Assembly: GCA_016720705.1 (NCBI GenBank)
Contig: JADKKB010000005.1
Coordinates: forward strand, 372,001-436,000
DNA length: 64,000 bases
From: Chloracidobacterium sp.
GTDB lineage: Bacteria; Acidobacteriota; Blastocatellia; Pyrinomonadales; Pyrinomonadaceae
Reading direction: 5' to 3'
Shown piece after piece: positions 1 to 9,360 of the stretch (position 1 is the stretch's first letter; the number at the start of each line of letters is the position of its first letter). A model generated the notes under the pieces. That model saw nothing but the letters and a program-made list of their open reading frames with translations, searched no databases and had not been told where the DNA came from. The position numbers were made by a program, and so were the translations under genes.

Positions 1-14
1 CACCAACCGGGACA

Positions 15-31
15 TATAATCACGGTTTGGT
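15..31 (+). promoter_or_regulatory. Possible -10 region upstream of the first lipoprotein gene
   Basis: A perfect TATAAT hexamer lies at 15-20 and is followed by CACGGTTTGGT. The same 11-mer follows the -10 hexamer of the promoter at 1980-2008. The -35 region would lie outside the window, so this cannot be scored fully. If real, it gives the gene starting at 154 a leader of about 125 bases. Confidence 0.3.
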
Positions 32-153
32 CGTCGTGGTCTTTTGTAGCTTGAGATTTATGTCTTTTAGTGGAAATAGAAGCGAGCTAACGGCAATTTG
101 CTAGCGGAAACGTCCGTCGGCCGAACTAATTTTGGTAAAGAGGTACAGAAATT

Positions 154-600
154 ATGAATAAGTTCATCAGCGGTTTTGTAATCGCATCAACCGTATATGC
201 GGTCGCTTGCGGCGGCAGTGCACCGGCGAACAACAGTTCGAAGGCGAACAATAGCTCGAATACGAACGTCGCCAATGTCGGTTCCGGTCCGGTCAACGTG
301 GATCCGGCCAATATGCCGGCCGGGATCTCGGTCGAACCGGTCAAGCCGTCGGCAGATACAACTCCCGGCATTCCGGCGGCAAACACGGCGGTGCCAAAAG
401 GCGCAACGCCAACTCCCGGAATCCCGAGTCCTGCGGAGTTAAAGAAAGGTATCAAGCCGGGCGTAACGCCAACTCCCGGGATCCCGAGTGCCGAGGAACT
501 GAAAAAGGCGATGAGCGGAAAATTGCCCGTAAACGCCCCGCCGCCGCCTCCGCCCGGTGACGTGCCGATGATGAAGAGCACCAAAAAGAAGCCGCAGTAG
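154..600 (+). CDS. Small lipoprotein with Pro-rich tandem repeats
   Basis: A 148-residue protein of unknown function. The N-terminus is a lipoprotein signal ending in AVAC, with the lipidated cysteine at residue 19, so it is probably anchored in the envelope. An Asn/Ser/Thr-rich spacer follows (about residues 25-45). Two imperfect 20-residue repeats then occupy roughly residues 84-124, each carrying TPTPGIPS followed by an ELKK helix-like segment; a shorter partial copy (TTPGIPAAN) precedes them. A run of six prolines and a Lys-rich tail end the protein. The low-complexity composition gives no enzymatic clue. Convergent with recA, with a shared terminator between them. The start follows an A/G-rich stretch (AAAGAGG). 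The reverse-strand reading of the same DNA is Gly/Pro-rich and was judged a shadow. Confidence 0.75.
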   Translation: MNKFISGFVIASTVYAVACGGSAPANNSSKANNSSNTNVANVGSGPVNVDPANMPAGISVEPVKPSADTTPGIPAANTAVPKGATPTPGIPSPAELKKGIKPGVTPTPGIPSAEELKKAMSGKLPVNAPPPPPPGDVPMMKSTKKKPQ

Positions 601-621
601 AACTGTCGAGTAAAAATAACG

Positions 622-651
622 AAAGGCGGTGCCGCGATCGGCCCGCCTTTT
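622..651. terminator. Bidirectional intrinsic terminator
   Basis: The stem AAAGGCGG (622-629) pairs with CCGCCTTT (643-650) around a 13-base loop. T-runs at the 3' side and A-runs at the 5' side let it work for both the upstream lipoprotein gene and the convergent recA gene. Confidence 0.7.
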
Positions 652-680
652 GTTGTGAATTATGGGTTGTAATGTATCGG

Positions 681-1691
681 CTATGCCGCCGCGGCGTCAG
701 ACTTAGTGAAACCGAGTTCGACTTTAACGTCCTTTTCGATCCGCTCGAGCAGTTCGCGGTTCCCCTTCAACATATTCTTGACATTGTCACGACCCTGGCC
801 GAGCCGCTCGCCCTTGTACGAAAACCACGCGCCGCTCTTTTCGACGATGTTGTTATTGACCGCAAGGTCCAGCAGATCGCCCTCACGCGAGATGCCTTCG
901 CCGTACATAATATCAAACTCTGATTCGCGGAACGGCGGAGCGCACTTGTTCTTGACGACCTTGACCCGCGTTCGATTGCCGACGACCTTGTCACCGTCTT
1001 TGATCGCACCAATGCGGCGAATGTCGAGTCTGAGGCTAGCGTAGAATTTGAGAGCCTTTCCGCCAGTCGTCGTTTCGGGTGACCCGAAAAAGACGCCGAT
1101 CTTTTCACGAAGCTGGTTGATAAAGATGAAACACGTGTGCGAACTCGAAACGATCGCTGTGATCTTGCGTAGAGCCTGTGACATTAGACGAGCCTGCAAG
1201 CCCGGCAGGGAATCGCCCATTTCTCCGTCAAGCTCCGCACGCGGCACGAGTGCTGCCACCGAATCGATCACGATAACGTCGACGCTGTTCGAGCGGATCA
1301 GCGTCTCGGCGATCTCGAGTGCCTGTTCGCCGGAGTCCGGCTGTGATATCAGCATATCGTCGATATTTACGCCGAGCTTGGTAGCATACTCGGGGTCCAT
1401 CGCGTGTTCGGCGTCGATGTAGGCACAAATGCCGCCATCGCGTTGGGCCGAGGCGACGACCTGTAGAGCCAGCGTCGTTTTACCCGAACTTTCCGGGCCG
1501 TAAACCTCGACGATACGTCCACGGGGAAAGCCGCCAACGCCGATCGCCGCATCGAGGCTCAGGCAATTGGTCGAGATAGCTCCGATATCATCGATCGGAC
1601 GCTCACCGAGACGCATTATCGATCCTTTGCCAAATTTCTTTTCGATCTGAGCCAATGCCGACTCGATCGCTTTTCCTTTATCCAAGCTCAT
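681..1691 (-). CDS. recA: RecA recombinase
   Basis: RecA forms ATP-dependent filaments on single-stranded DNA, drives homologous strand exchange and triggers LexA autocleavage in the SOS response. The 336-residue product has the usual length and order. The N-terminal helix KGKAIESALAQIEKKFGKG is followed by the Walker A box GPESSGKT (residues 65-72), the region DVIVIDSVAALVPRAE, and the L2 region (FINQLREKIGV, then GSPETTTGG). The acidic C-terminal tail is replaced by a short Ala-rich end. I placed the start at the ATG of MSLDKG, which has an AGGAG site upstream (minus strand, around 1698-1703). An extension reading to 1736 has no family homology. Transcribed divergently from the ROK gene. 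Confidence 0.97.
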   Translation of the reverse strand: MSLDKGKAIESALAQIEKKFGKGSIMRLGERPIDDIGAISTNCLSLDAAIGVGGFPRGRIVEVYGPESSGKTTLALQVVASAQRDGGICAYIDAEHAMDPEYATKLGVNIDDMLISQPDSGEQALEIAETLIRSNSVDVIVIDSVAALVPRAELDGEMGDSLPGLQARLMSQALRKITAIVSSSHTCFIFINQLREKIGVFFGSPETTTGGKALKFYASLRLDIRRIGAIKDGDKVVGNRTRVKVVKNKCAPPFRESEFDIMYGEGISREGDLLDLAVNNNIVEKSGAWFSYKGERLGQGRDNVKNMLKGNRELLERIEKDVKVELGFTKSDAAAA

Positions 1692-2066
1692 TGTTTTTTC
1701 TCCTGAATTGACCCGTCCAAATTCGCGGCCGATCATATCGGCTTCGAAACACAGATTAACACACTACTCGCCACGATGCAATGACGTTTCACAAATGCAA
1801 CGAAGCTGAAATTTACTACGCGTTTACAGACGTGTGAATCCGTTCGGACTGAATTAGTTACGGCAAAGTGTAAAACAGACGCAACGGTTTTACAAGGATA
1901 ATATGCAACCAATCTGCCTCCCGATTCTCAGCCCTGCGGTCGCTGCACGAGAGCCTTTGATCGCCCGATTTGACGGCTTTTGACATTGTGTCCTGCAGTT
2001 ACTAAAATCACGGTTTGGTTTTTGGGCGGCGCGCTATGATTTAGGCTTATTTTTGAGCAAAAGTAT
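1692..2066. other. Divergent promoter region between recA and the ROK gene
   Basis: This 375-base spacer holds no convincing ORF. On the plus strand there is a strong promoter for the ROK gene (listed separately). On the minus strand TTGTAA (1890-1895) and TACACT (1867-1872), spaced by 17 bases, could serve recA. I did not find a clear LexA operator of the E. coli or Bacillus type. Confidence 0.5.
1980..2008 (+). promoter_or_regulatory. Sigma-70-type promoter for the ROK gene
   Basis: TTGACA (1980-1985) and TAAAAT (2003-2008) are separated by exactly 17 bases, close to the consensus of a housekeeping promoter. Transcription would begin near 2015, about 50 bases before the start codon at 2067. 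Confidence 0.65.
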
Positions 2067-2993
2067 ATGAGTGAAGTTGGTGGAAAAACTACGCGGTATG
2101 TCGGAGTTGAGGTTTCGAGCAAATCGCTGACGGCGGTGTGTATCGACGAAAATGGGGTTTTATCGGCAACCGACTCGGTCGCGGTCGATTTTCGGGAGAC
2201 ATCCTCCAAGCAGGTCGCAGCTTTTATCCAATCGTTAAAGGGTAAATTCGGCGCGTTCGATATTGTCGGAGTGGCGGTTCCCGGACTCGTTTCCCGAGAC
2301 GCTAAATCAATAGCATTTTCTGCTCATATCCCGGAACACTCAGGCCTCGACCTGGCCGCTGAGATCGAGGCGGCCACGGGCGTCGCTGCATACGTCGAAA
2401 ACGACGCGAACGCCGCAGCCTACGGCGAATTTATTCTCGGAGCGGGCCGCGGCAGCCGAAATGCATTTTATGCAACGCTTGGAACGGGAGTTGGCGGGGC
2501 CCTGATAATTGAGGGCGAGATCTGGCGAGGCGTCGCCGGTTTTGCGGGTGAATTTGGATATGTTCCGATCAATTCTGAGGGCTTGAGGCTCGAAGAGGTT
2601 GCTTCGTCCGCAAATATTATCAGGCGAACGCGTGATCGTTTTCATCAAGACAACACGTCGTCGTTAGTTGAAATTGACGAAAATCTGATGACGATCGCGG
2701 ACATAGTTGGTGCTGCGATAGCCGAGGACGATTTTGCAAAGTTGATGCTGGAGCGGACGGGCAACTATGTCGGTACCGCCGTCGCGAGTGTGATCAATCT
2801 GCTGAATATCGAACGGATCATCGTTGGCGGCGAGATCATGCAGGCTGGCAACATCGTGCTTGACGCGATCGTTGCTAGGGCGTCTGAGTTGTCCTTTGGA
2901 CCTTCATTCGACTCGACCGTGATCGCCGCCGGGGAGTTGGGCGACAATGCATCGGCGGCAGGTGCAGCTCTACTCGCGGCGAAGGCGTCTTAA
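2067..2993 (+). CDS. ROK-family sugar kinase or regulator, lacking the ROK zinc motif
   Basis: A 308-residue member of the ROK family (glucokinases, N-acetyl sugar kinases and related repressors) with the actin-like ATPase fold. Seen in order are an N-terminal phosphate-1 strand (TRYVGVEVSSKSLTAV), VGVAVPGLV, the catalytic-aspartate motif ENDANAAAYGE (about residues 110-120), the phosphate-2 loop YATLGTGVGGALI, and GEFGYVPIN. No N-terminal helix-turn-helix is present, so a kinase is more likely than a repressor. In most ROK kinases GEFGHxxI leads into a Cys-rich zinc motif (CxCGxxGCxE). Here the chain goes straight to LRLEEVASS with no cysteines. Substrate cannot be named; glucose is only a guess. 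Confidence 0.8.
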   Translation: MSEVGGKTTRYVGVEVSSKSLTAVCIDENGVLSATDSVAVDFRETSSKQVAAFIQSLKGKFGAFDIVGVAVPGLVSRDAKSIAFSAHIPEHSGLDLAAEIEAATGVAAYVENDANAAAYGEFILGAGRGSRNAFYATLGTGVGGALIIEGEIWRGVAGFAGEFGYVPINSEGLRLEEVASSANIIRRTRDRFHQDNTSSLVEIDENLMTIADIVGAAIAEDDFAKLMLERTGNYVGTAVASVINLLNIERIIVGGEIMQAGNIVLDAIVARASELSFGPSFDSTVIAAGELGDNASAAGAALLAAKAS

Positions 2994-3101
2994 GCGTATC
3001 TGGGACGGAATATTAACGAACCTTTTTCGCTTTTCAGCGAATCTTATTTCGCAACACAGTGCATACGCGGGTCTTTCTAGTTAATTTTTATCTAGGTAGA
3101 T

Positions 3102-3129
3102 TTGCGGATTGCGGTACATTTAGTAAAAT
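3102..3129 (+). promoter_or_regulatory. Candidate promoter of the Act-cox cluster
   Basis: TTGCGG (3102-3107) and TAAAAT (3124-3129) are separated by 16 bases, about 130 bases before actA. This is the only reasonable sigma-70-like pair I see in the 269-base spacer after the ROK gene. The -35 is a weak match. Confidence 0.35.
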
Positions 3130-3262
3130 CAGAGCAGTTTTACAGTTCGCATTCTTTAAGAACAACCTGAATTAGCGATTTCCGCTTAGTTTTCGCCAAT
3201 GCGGAACTGGGAGTCGGTGAAGTTTTATTTTCGCAGTAACTGCGAGCGCGAGAGACTTTCAA

Positions 3263-3922
3263 ATGGCACAGATCTTTAGAAAAAGTGCAAATAACATCGC
3301 CAAGATCAGTATGGTCGCGGTCGTTGTATTGGCAGGCGTGGCGTTTTTTGCGTACACGCAGATAGCACGTTCGTCATATTTGACGGGCCGTTATTTGGAA
3401 AGGCAACAACCTGTCCAATTTAGCCACAAACACCACGTCGGTGATGACGGCATCGATTGCCGTTATTGTCACACGTCGGTCGAAACCACCGCCTCGGCGG
3501 GAATACCGCCGACCCAGACGTGTATGAACTGTCACAGCCAGATATGGTCCGACAGTCCATATCTCGAACCGGTGCGAGCCAGCTTTCGTGACAATAAGCC
3601 GATCGAGTGGCAAAGGGTGCACGACTTGCCGGAATTCGCGTATTTTAATCACAGTATTCACGTCGCCAAGGGCGTCGGGTGTTCGACCTGTCACGGCCCG
3701 GTCGATAATATGCCGGCCGTTTATCAGGACAATACGCTCCAGATGGAATGGTGCCTGGCTTGCCACCGCAACCCCGAAAACTTTATTCGGCCCAAGTCGG
3801 AGATCTATAATATGAAGTGGCAGGACAGCGACCTTGATGCCGCTGAGCGTACCAAGTTGAAGGCAGAATATAAGATCCGCAGCAGAGAGATGATGACGAG
3901 TTGCTCTACCTGTCACCGGTAA
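3263..3922 (+). CDS. actA: Alternative Complex III pentaheme cytochrome c subunit ActA
   Basis: ActA is the periplasmic multiheme subunit of Alternative Complex III, the quinol oxidase that replaces the bc1 complex in several phyla. The 219-residue protein has one N-terminal membrane anchor (about residues 14-35). Five CxxCH heme c sites follow: CRYCH (66), CMNCH (87), CSTCH (140), CLACH (164) and CSTCH (214, two residues from the end). Extra histidines such as FSHKHH and FNHSIH are candidate distal heme ligands. It is the first gene of a co-directional cluster, 29 bases before actB. Five hemes and this position match the known act operon. Confidence 0.92.
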   Translation: MAQIFRKSANNIAKISMVAVVVLAGVAFFAYTQIARSSYLTGRYLERQQPVQFSHKHHVGDDGIDCRYCHTSVETTASAGIPPTQTCMNCHSQIWSDSPYLEPVRASFRDNKPIEWQRVHDLPEFAYFNHSIHVAKGVGCSTCHGPVDNMPAVYQDNTLQMEWCLACHRNPENFIRPKSEIYNMKWQDSDLDAAERTKLKAEYKIRSREMMTSCSTCHR

Positions 3923-3951
3923 AGCAAAGAAATAGAGGAACTTGAAGAAAG

Positions 3952-6900
3952 ATGTCCAGTTCGGAAACCAAAACCACCTTTGCATCGTTGAGAGACAAGA
4001 TATTGTCTCAGAACGGTAAAGATTATTGGCGCAGTATCGAAGAGCACGCTGATACACCTGAGTTTAAGGAATTCATCTCGCAGGAGTATCCTCACGAGAT
4101 CGAAGAGTGGGACAACAGTCTCAGCCGACGAAACTTCGTAAAGGTAATGGGAGCCTCGCTCGCCCTTGCCGGCCTGAGCGGCTGCGTTATCCAGCCACCC
4201 GAAAAGATCGTCCCGTATGTGCGGCAACCTGAAGGCAGCCTTCCCGGTAAGCCGATGTTTTACGCGACGGCGATGTCGCTGGGCGGTGTGGCCACCGGAC
4301 TATTGGCCAAGGCATTCGAGCATCGACCGGTGAAGGTCGAGGGCAACCCTGATCATCCCGGTAGCCGTGGTGCGACCGACGTGCTGGCACAGGCATCAGT
4401 GCTGGATATGTATGATCCGGACCGATCTCAGGAAGTGAGCTTTCGCGGAAGCCCCAAGACTTGGGAAAGCTTTATGACCGAGTTCCGCTTGGCGGTCGAA
4501 AATAATCGTAGAGACGGCGGTGCAGGTGTCCGGTTTTTGACCGAGACGATCACATCTCCGACGCTGATCGATCAGTTCACCAAGCTCAAAGCCGAACTTC
4601 CCAACGCAAAGTGGATCCAGTACGAACCGATCAACAACGACAATGCTCTGTCGGGAGCCAAGTTGGCATTTGGTACGGCGGTCCAGCCGATCTATAAGTT
4701 TGACAAGGCCGAAAGGATCTTGTCGCTCGACGCAGATATTTTCTCCGGATTTAACGTTGCTTACCTCAAGGATTTTGCCAAGGGACGTGCGTTCAATGAG
4801 GAAAAGAAAGATATCAGCCGTCTCTATTCGGTCGAGACCACAGTCAGCCTGACCGGCGCCAAAGCAGATCATCGGTTGGCTGTTAAGCCGAGCCAGATGG
4901 CTGAGATCGCCAAGGCGATCGCTAAAGCGGTCGGCGTTGCCGGTGCGACCTCGACCTATACCGAGAATGCTGCCTGGATCGCGGCGATGGCCAAGGACCT
5001 GTCGGAACACAAGGGTCGATCGCTAGTTGTCGCCGGTGATCACCAAGCACCCGTAGTGCACGCACTCGCTCACGCGATCAATGCGGCACTCGGCAATGCG
5101 GGCCAAACGGTCGTGTACATCGACCCGCTTTCACCCGGAACTGACAAAACGCAAGTCGAACATTTCAAAGAACTGATCGGTGACATCGACGGCGGTCGTG
5201 TCAAGATGCTTGTCGTTCTCGGCGGCAATCCCGTTTACAATTCGCCGGCCGACTTTAAGCTTTCGGCGGAGCGGATGAATAAGATCGCACTCCGTGTGCA
5301 TCTCGGGCTTCACCAGGACGAGACCGCGGAATTGTGCCAATGGAACGTCCATGGAAAGCATTATTTCGAAGGTTGGAGCGATGCCCGTGCCTTTGACGGC
5401 ACTGCGACGATCGTCCAACCGATAATTGCACCGCTGTACGACGGCAAGAATTTCCACGAACTGGTTCAACTGTGCTTTAAGGATAACTTTGATAAAAAGG
5501 ACGCTGACATCGTCAAAGCCTATTGGCAGGCCGCAACGATAACTGCGGCCGCGGCAAAACCTGCCGAACCCGTCAAGGCCGAGGCCAAGCCGGACGCAAA
5601 GCCCGCTGGAAAAGAAGTTGCCAAGGAGACAGCTCCGGCCGACGCGGCAAAGATCGAAGTGCCAAAGTCGGCGGCTCCGGCAATTGCCGCGATCCCGGCA
5701 GGCACGGCTCCAAAGACATTTGAGGATAATTGGAATAAGGCCATCCACGACGGCGTTGTGCCAAACACTGCCTCGACACCCAAGACCGTCACCGCGACCG
5801 CGGCGTTTTTGGCCCAGCCTGAAGCTAAAACAACGGGTTCCGGTAGCCTTGAGATAAGCATTTTGCCGGATCCGTGCATTTATGACGGCCGGTTTGCCAA
5901 TAACGGATGGCTGCAGGAACTGCCGAATCCGCTGAACAAGATCACTTGGGACAACGTCGCTCTGATCAGCCCGAAAACCGCTGCGAAAATGGGTATCAAC
6001 GTCGGAAACGACGCCCGTGAATACGTCGGTGGTTCGCAGGGAACCAGCTTTGTTAACACCAAGGGTGGCAACCAGTTCTCAGATCTGGTGACTCTGAAAT
6101 ATCAGGGCGCCGAGATCTCAAAGCCTGTCCCGATGTGGATCGCCCCGGGCCAACCCGATGACGTGATCACCATCTATATGGGCTACGGCCGTACAAGGGC
6201 CGGCAAGATCGGCACCGGACTCGGTTACAGCGTCTTCGACGTTCGCCGCACTGATGCGATGAACTTTGGCTTCGGCGATATCACCAAAAAGGGCGAGACC
6301 ACGACGATCGCCTCGACTCAGATCCACTTCAATATGGAAGGCCGTGATCTGCTTCGCGTTTGGGACGTCGATGAGTTTGTGGCTGACCCGGAAATGGGCC
6401 ATCAGCACGACGAATACGACAAGTCGATGTACCCGTACGAAGAGCACACGAAGATCTACGATCAGAACACGAAATGGGCGATGTCGATCGACCTTAACTC
6501 GTGCGTCGGTTGTAATGCGTGCGTGCTTGCCTGTCAGGCAGAAAATAATATACCGGTCGTCGGCAAAGAGCAGATCGATCGCAGTCGCGAAATGCATTGG
6601 CTGCGGATCGACGCCTACTTTGGCGGCGGCGACATCAGCGATCCGGACGGACCGTACTTCCAACCGGTGCTCTGTATGCAATGCGAGCAAGCTCCGTGCG
6701 AAGTCGTTTGCCCGGTTCACGCGACCGTGCACAGTGCTGAGGGCCTCAATGATATGGTCTATAACCGCTGTGTAGGTACTCGTTATTGTTCGAATAACTG
6801 TCCTTACAAAGTGCGGCGATTCAACTTCCTGTTGTATCAGGATTGGAATACTCCGCAGTATAAACTGATGCGAAACCCGGAAGTTTCGATCCGTAGCCGC

Positions 6901-7263
6901 GGCGTAATGGAAAAGTGCACATACTGTACGCAGCGTATCGCGGCAGCTCGCATCGAGGCACAGAAGGACGGTGCCCGCAAGATCCGTGACGGCGAAGTGA
7001 TCACCGCGTGCCAATCGGCTTGCCCGACGGACGCGATCATATTCGGCGATATGGGCGATCCGGAAAGCAGAGTTGCCAAGGCCAAAAAAGACCATCGCGA
7101 CTATACATTGTTGAACGAACTCAACACTCAGCCGCGTACGACCTATATGGCGGGACTCAAGAATCAGAATAAGGAAATGCCCGATTACAGGGCACCTGAA
7201 AAACGGAAAACTAAGCCGGCAAATACGACGGAAACCAAGGCTCCGGGAGGCGAGGCTCACTAG
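3952..7263 (+). CDS. actB: Alternative Complex III iron-sulfur subunit ActB (B1-B2 fusion)
   Basis: A 1103-residue protein fusing a molybdopterin-oxidoreductase-like N-terminal part (B1, normally without molybdenum in this family) with a ferredoxin-like C-terminal part (B2). A twin-arginine signal, SRRNFVK (about residue 57), precedes a hydrophobic stretch ending in the lipobox-like LSGC, so the protein is probably exported folded and lipid-anchored. The B2 part has four cysteine groups for Fe-S clusters: CVGCNACVLAC (about 850), CMQCEQAPCEVVC (907), CVGTRYCSNNC (937) and CTYC with CQSAC (988, 1019). An Ala/Pro/Lys-rich linker around residues 532-586 separates two parts of B1 and looks like a lineage-specific insertion. 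Electrons would pass from quinol through these clusters to the hemes of ActA and ActE. Confidence 0.92.
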   Translation: MSSSETKTTFASLRDKILSQNGKDYWRSIEEHADTPEFKEFISQEYPHEIEEWDNSLSRRNFVKVMGASLALAGLSGCVIQPPEKIVPYVRQPEGSLPGKPMFYATAMSLGGVATGLLAKAFEHRPVKVEGNPDHPGSRGATDVLAQASVLDMYDPDRSQEVSFRGSPKTWESFMTEFRLAVENNRRDGGAGVRFLTETITSPTLIDQFTKLKAELPNAKWIQYEPINNDNALSGAKLAFGTAVQPIYKFDKAERILSLDADIFSGFNVAYLKDFAKGRAFNEEKKDISRLYSVETTVSLTGAKADHRLAVKPSQMAEIAKAIAKAVGVAGATSTYTENAAWIAAMAKDLSEHKGRSLVVAGDHQAPVVHALAHAINAALGNAGQTVVYIDPLSPGTDKTQVEHFKELIGDIDGGRVKMLVVLGGNPVYNSPADFKLSAERMNKIALRVHLGLHQDETAELCQWNVHGKHYFEGWSDARAFDGTATIVQPIIAPLYDGKNFHELVQLCFKDNFDKKDADIVKAYWQAATITAAAAKPAEPVKAEAKPDAKPAGKEVAKETAPADAAKIEVPKSAAPAIAAIPAGTAPKTFEDNWNKAIHDGVVPNTASTPKTVTATAAFLAQPEAKTTGSGSLEISILPDPCIYDGRFANNGWLQELPNPLNKITWDNVALISPKTAAKMGINVGNDAREYVGGSQGTSFVNTKGGNQFSDLVTLKYQGAEISKPVPMWIAPGQPDDVITIYMGYGRTRAGKIGTGLGYSVFDVRRTDAMNFGFGDITKKGETTTIASTQIHFNMEGRDLLRVWDVDEFVADPEMGHQHDEYDKSMYPYEEHTKIYDQNTKWAMSIDLNSCVGCNACVLACQAENNIPVVGKEQIDRSREMHWLRIDAYFGGGDISDPDGPYFQPVLCMQCEQAPCEVVCPVHATVHSAEGLNDMVYNRCVGTRYCSNNCPYKVRRFNFLLYQDWNTPQYKLMRNPEVSIRSRGVMEKCTYCTQRIAAARIEAQKDGARKIRDGEVITACQSACPTDAIIFGDMGDPESRVAKAKKDHRDYTLLNELNTQPRTTYMAGLKNQNKEMPDYRAPEKRKTKPANTTETKAPGGEAH

Positions 7264-7336
7264 CGGATACTCGGTTCAATTGTCCGCAGAGGACAAATTG
7301 GGCGGTTGGTACTTGGACCGTTTGAGTTAGAAAAAT

Positions 7337-8782
7337 ATGCAGGAAAAGGACTTACAACAGAAGTTGCGCCCGGCAATGGTCGAGGGTGAGCACTCGTTTG
7401 CAAGTGTCACCGACAGCATCAGCGACATTACGCTCAAAAAGCGTACGCCGTTCGGTTGGTTCATCGGGTTCGGTATCGCCTTTATGGTCGCGCAGATGAT
7501 GATGTTTTCGGTCATCTGGCTACTTGCAAATGGTATCGGCGTCTGGGGAAACAACCAGCCGGTAGGTTGGGCATTCGACATCATCAACTTTGTTTGGTGG
7601 ATCGGTATCGGTCACGCCGGCACGTTGATCTCGGCCATTCTGTTGCTGCTTAACCAGAAATGGCGTACGTCGATCAACCGTTTTGCCGAGGCAATGACGC
7701 TATTCGCTGTGGCCTGCGCCGCGATGTTTCCGCTGCTGCATACAGGACGTCCGTGGCTTGCCGCATATTGGCTGTTTCCGTACCCCAATACAATGGGCAT
7801 CTGGCCGCAATTCCGAAGCCCTCTTATCTGGGACGTTTTTGCGGTCTCCACCTATGCGAGCGTTTCGGCCCTTTTTTGGTACGTTGGATTGATCCCGGAT
7901 TTCGCTACACTTCGTGACCGTGCTAAGAACAAATATTTTAGGTTTGTTTACGCGGCCCTTTCGTGGGGTTGGCGCGGGTCAGCACGGCACTGGCATCGGT
8001 ATGAGATCGCGTATTTGATACTTGCCGGCATCTCGACACCGCTCGTACTTTCAGTACACTCGATCGTTTCGTTCGACTTCTCGGTGTCACAGGTTCCGGG
8101 TTGGCACGCGACGATCTTCCCGCCGTACTTTGTGGCGGGTGCGGTGTTCGCCGGATTTGCAATGGTTCTAATACTCTGTATCCCGCTGCGGCGTTGGTAC
8201 AGAATGGAAGATTTTATCACCAAAACTCACCTTATCTTTATGTCAAAGGTGATGCTTGCGACCGGGTTGATCGTCGTTTACGGTTACGCGATGGAAGCCT
8301 TCTTCGGCTGGTACAGTGCGTCCCAGTACGAAATCTTTATGGTCAAGAACCGAATATGGGAAGGCCCTTATTGGTGGTCATACTGGCTCTTGATCTTCTG
8401 TAACGGACTTTCGATCCAACTTCTTTGGTTCAAGCGATTTCGAGAGAGCGAGTTTTGGCTCTTTACGATCTCGATCGTGGTCAGTGTCGGTATGTGGCTT
8501 GAGCGTTTTGTGATCATCGTTACGAGTTTGCATCGCGACTTTCTGCCGTCATCGTGGGCTATGTACAGCCCGACGATGATCGACTGGTCGATGTTTATCG
8601 GCACGATCGGTTTCTTCTTTACCTTGCTCTTCCTGTTTGTCAGGTTCGTACCTATCATCTCGATCTTCGAGGTCAGGACGCTCCTGCCGGATGCCAATGT
8701 TCACGGACACCATCAGGATTTCGAAGAGAATGTTATCGAGGTCGAGTACACATACGACCGAACCGATCCGCCAAACGAATAA
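7337..8782 (+). CDS. actC: Alternative Complex III membrane subunit ActC (NrfD/PsrC family)
   Basis: A 481-residue polytopic membrane protein of the NrfD/PsrC family, predicted to hold the quinol-binding site of Alternative Complex III next to the Fe-S subunit ActB. About ten hydrophobic segments are visible, beginning with GWFIGFGIAFMVAQMMMFSV after a polar N-terminus. Typical family features are HTGRPW near the third helix and a polar C-terminus rich in His and acidic residues. ActF is a second NrfD-like subunit encoded three genes later. The start ATG is 74 bases after actB. Confidence 0.92.
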   Translation: MQEKDLQQKLRPAMVEGEHSFASVTDSISDITLKKRTPFGWFIGFGIAFMVAQMMMFSVIWLLANGIGVWGNNQPVGWAFDIINFVWWIGIGHAGTLISAILLLLNQKWRTSINRFAEAMTLFAVACAAMFPLLHTGRPWLAAYWLFPYPNTMGIWPQFRSPLIWDVFAVSTYASVSALFWYVGLIPDFATLRDRAKNKYFRFVYAALSWGWRGSARHWHRYEIAYLILAGISTPLVLSVHSIVSFDFSVSQVPGWHATIFPPYFVAGAVFAGFAMVLILCIPLRRWYRMEDFITKTHLIFMSKVMLATGLIVVYGYAMEAFFGWYSASQYEIFMVKNRIWEGPYWWSYWLLIFCNGLSIQLLWFKRFRESEFWLFTISIVVSVGMWLERFVIIVTSLHRDFLPSSWAMYSPTMIDWSMFIGTIGFFFTLLFLFVRFVPIISIFEVRTLLPDANVHGHHQDFEENVIEVEYTYDRTDPPNE

Positions 8783-8826
8783 ACGAGAGGATCAAGGTTA
8801 ATTAGTTTTAGTTAACGAATTTAGAT

Positions 8827-9360
8827 ATGGGCAACAACATATACGGAATTCTGGCCGAGTTTGACACGCCGACCGAGATGGTCGACGCGGCGATCAAAAT
8901 GCGCGACGCCGGCTATACCAAGACCGATGCATTTTCGCCGTTCCCGCTGCACGAGATCGACGAGGCGTTAGGTATCAAACGGAGCATTTTGCCGTACCTC
9001 ATTTTTGCAGGCGGCGTGACCGGCCTTTTGGCAGGACTTGGTCTTGTCTATTTCGTTCACGTGATCGACTATCCGATCATCGTCGGCGGTCGGCCTAACT
9101 TCAGTCTGCCGGCATTTATTCCGCCGCTTTTCGAACTGACGATCCTCTTTGCGGCCGTGGTAGCCGTTTTTGGAATGTTGTTCCTAAATGGTCTCCCGGC
9201 ACCTTATCATCCGTGCTTTAACGTACCGCGTTTCGCTCTCGCGACGCGCGAAAAGTTCTTCTTGATAATTGAGGCTGAGGATCCGCAATACGATTACGAA
9301 AAGACGCGCAGCTTTATGGAAAGCCTGAACGCACAGGAGGTTTTCGATGTACCTGAATAA
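8827..9360 (+). CDS. actD: Alternative Complex III subunit ActD (DUF3341)
   Basis: ActD is a small membrane subunit of Alternative Complex III (DUF3341). The 177-residue protein has a conserved soluble N-terminus (GILAEFDTPTEMVDAA, then YTKTDAFSPFPLHEID). Two transmembrane helices follow, at about residues 55-80 and 97-121. The C-terminus (HPCFNVPRFALATREKFFL, then IEAEDPQYD) is characteristic of the family. Its 3' end overlaps actE by 14 bases, which suggests translational coupling. Confidence 0.9.
   Translation: MGNNIYGILAEFDTPTEMVDAAIKMRDAGYTKTDAFSPFPLHEIDEALGIKRSILPYLIFAGGVTGLLAGLGLVYFVHVIDYPIIVGGRPNFSLPAFIPPLFELTILFAAVVAVFGMLFLNGLPAPYHPCFNVPRFALATREKFFLIIEAEDPQYDYEKTRSFMESLNAQEVFDVPE

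Noticed and set aside
126..584. Gly/Pro-rich minus-strand ORF opposite the first lipoprotein gene
   Set aside because: It mirrors the repeats of the plus-strand gene, has no ribosome site, and the plus strand carries a clear lipoprotein signal.
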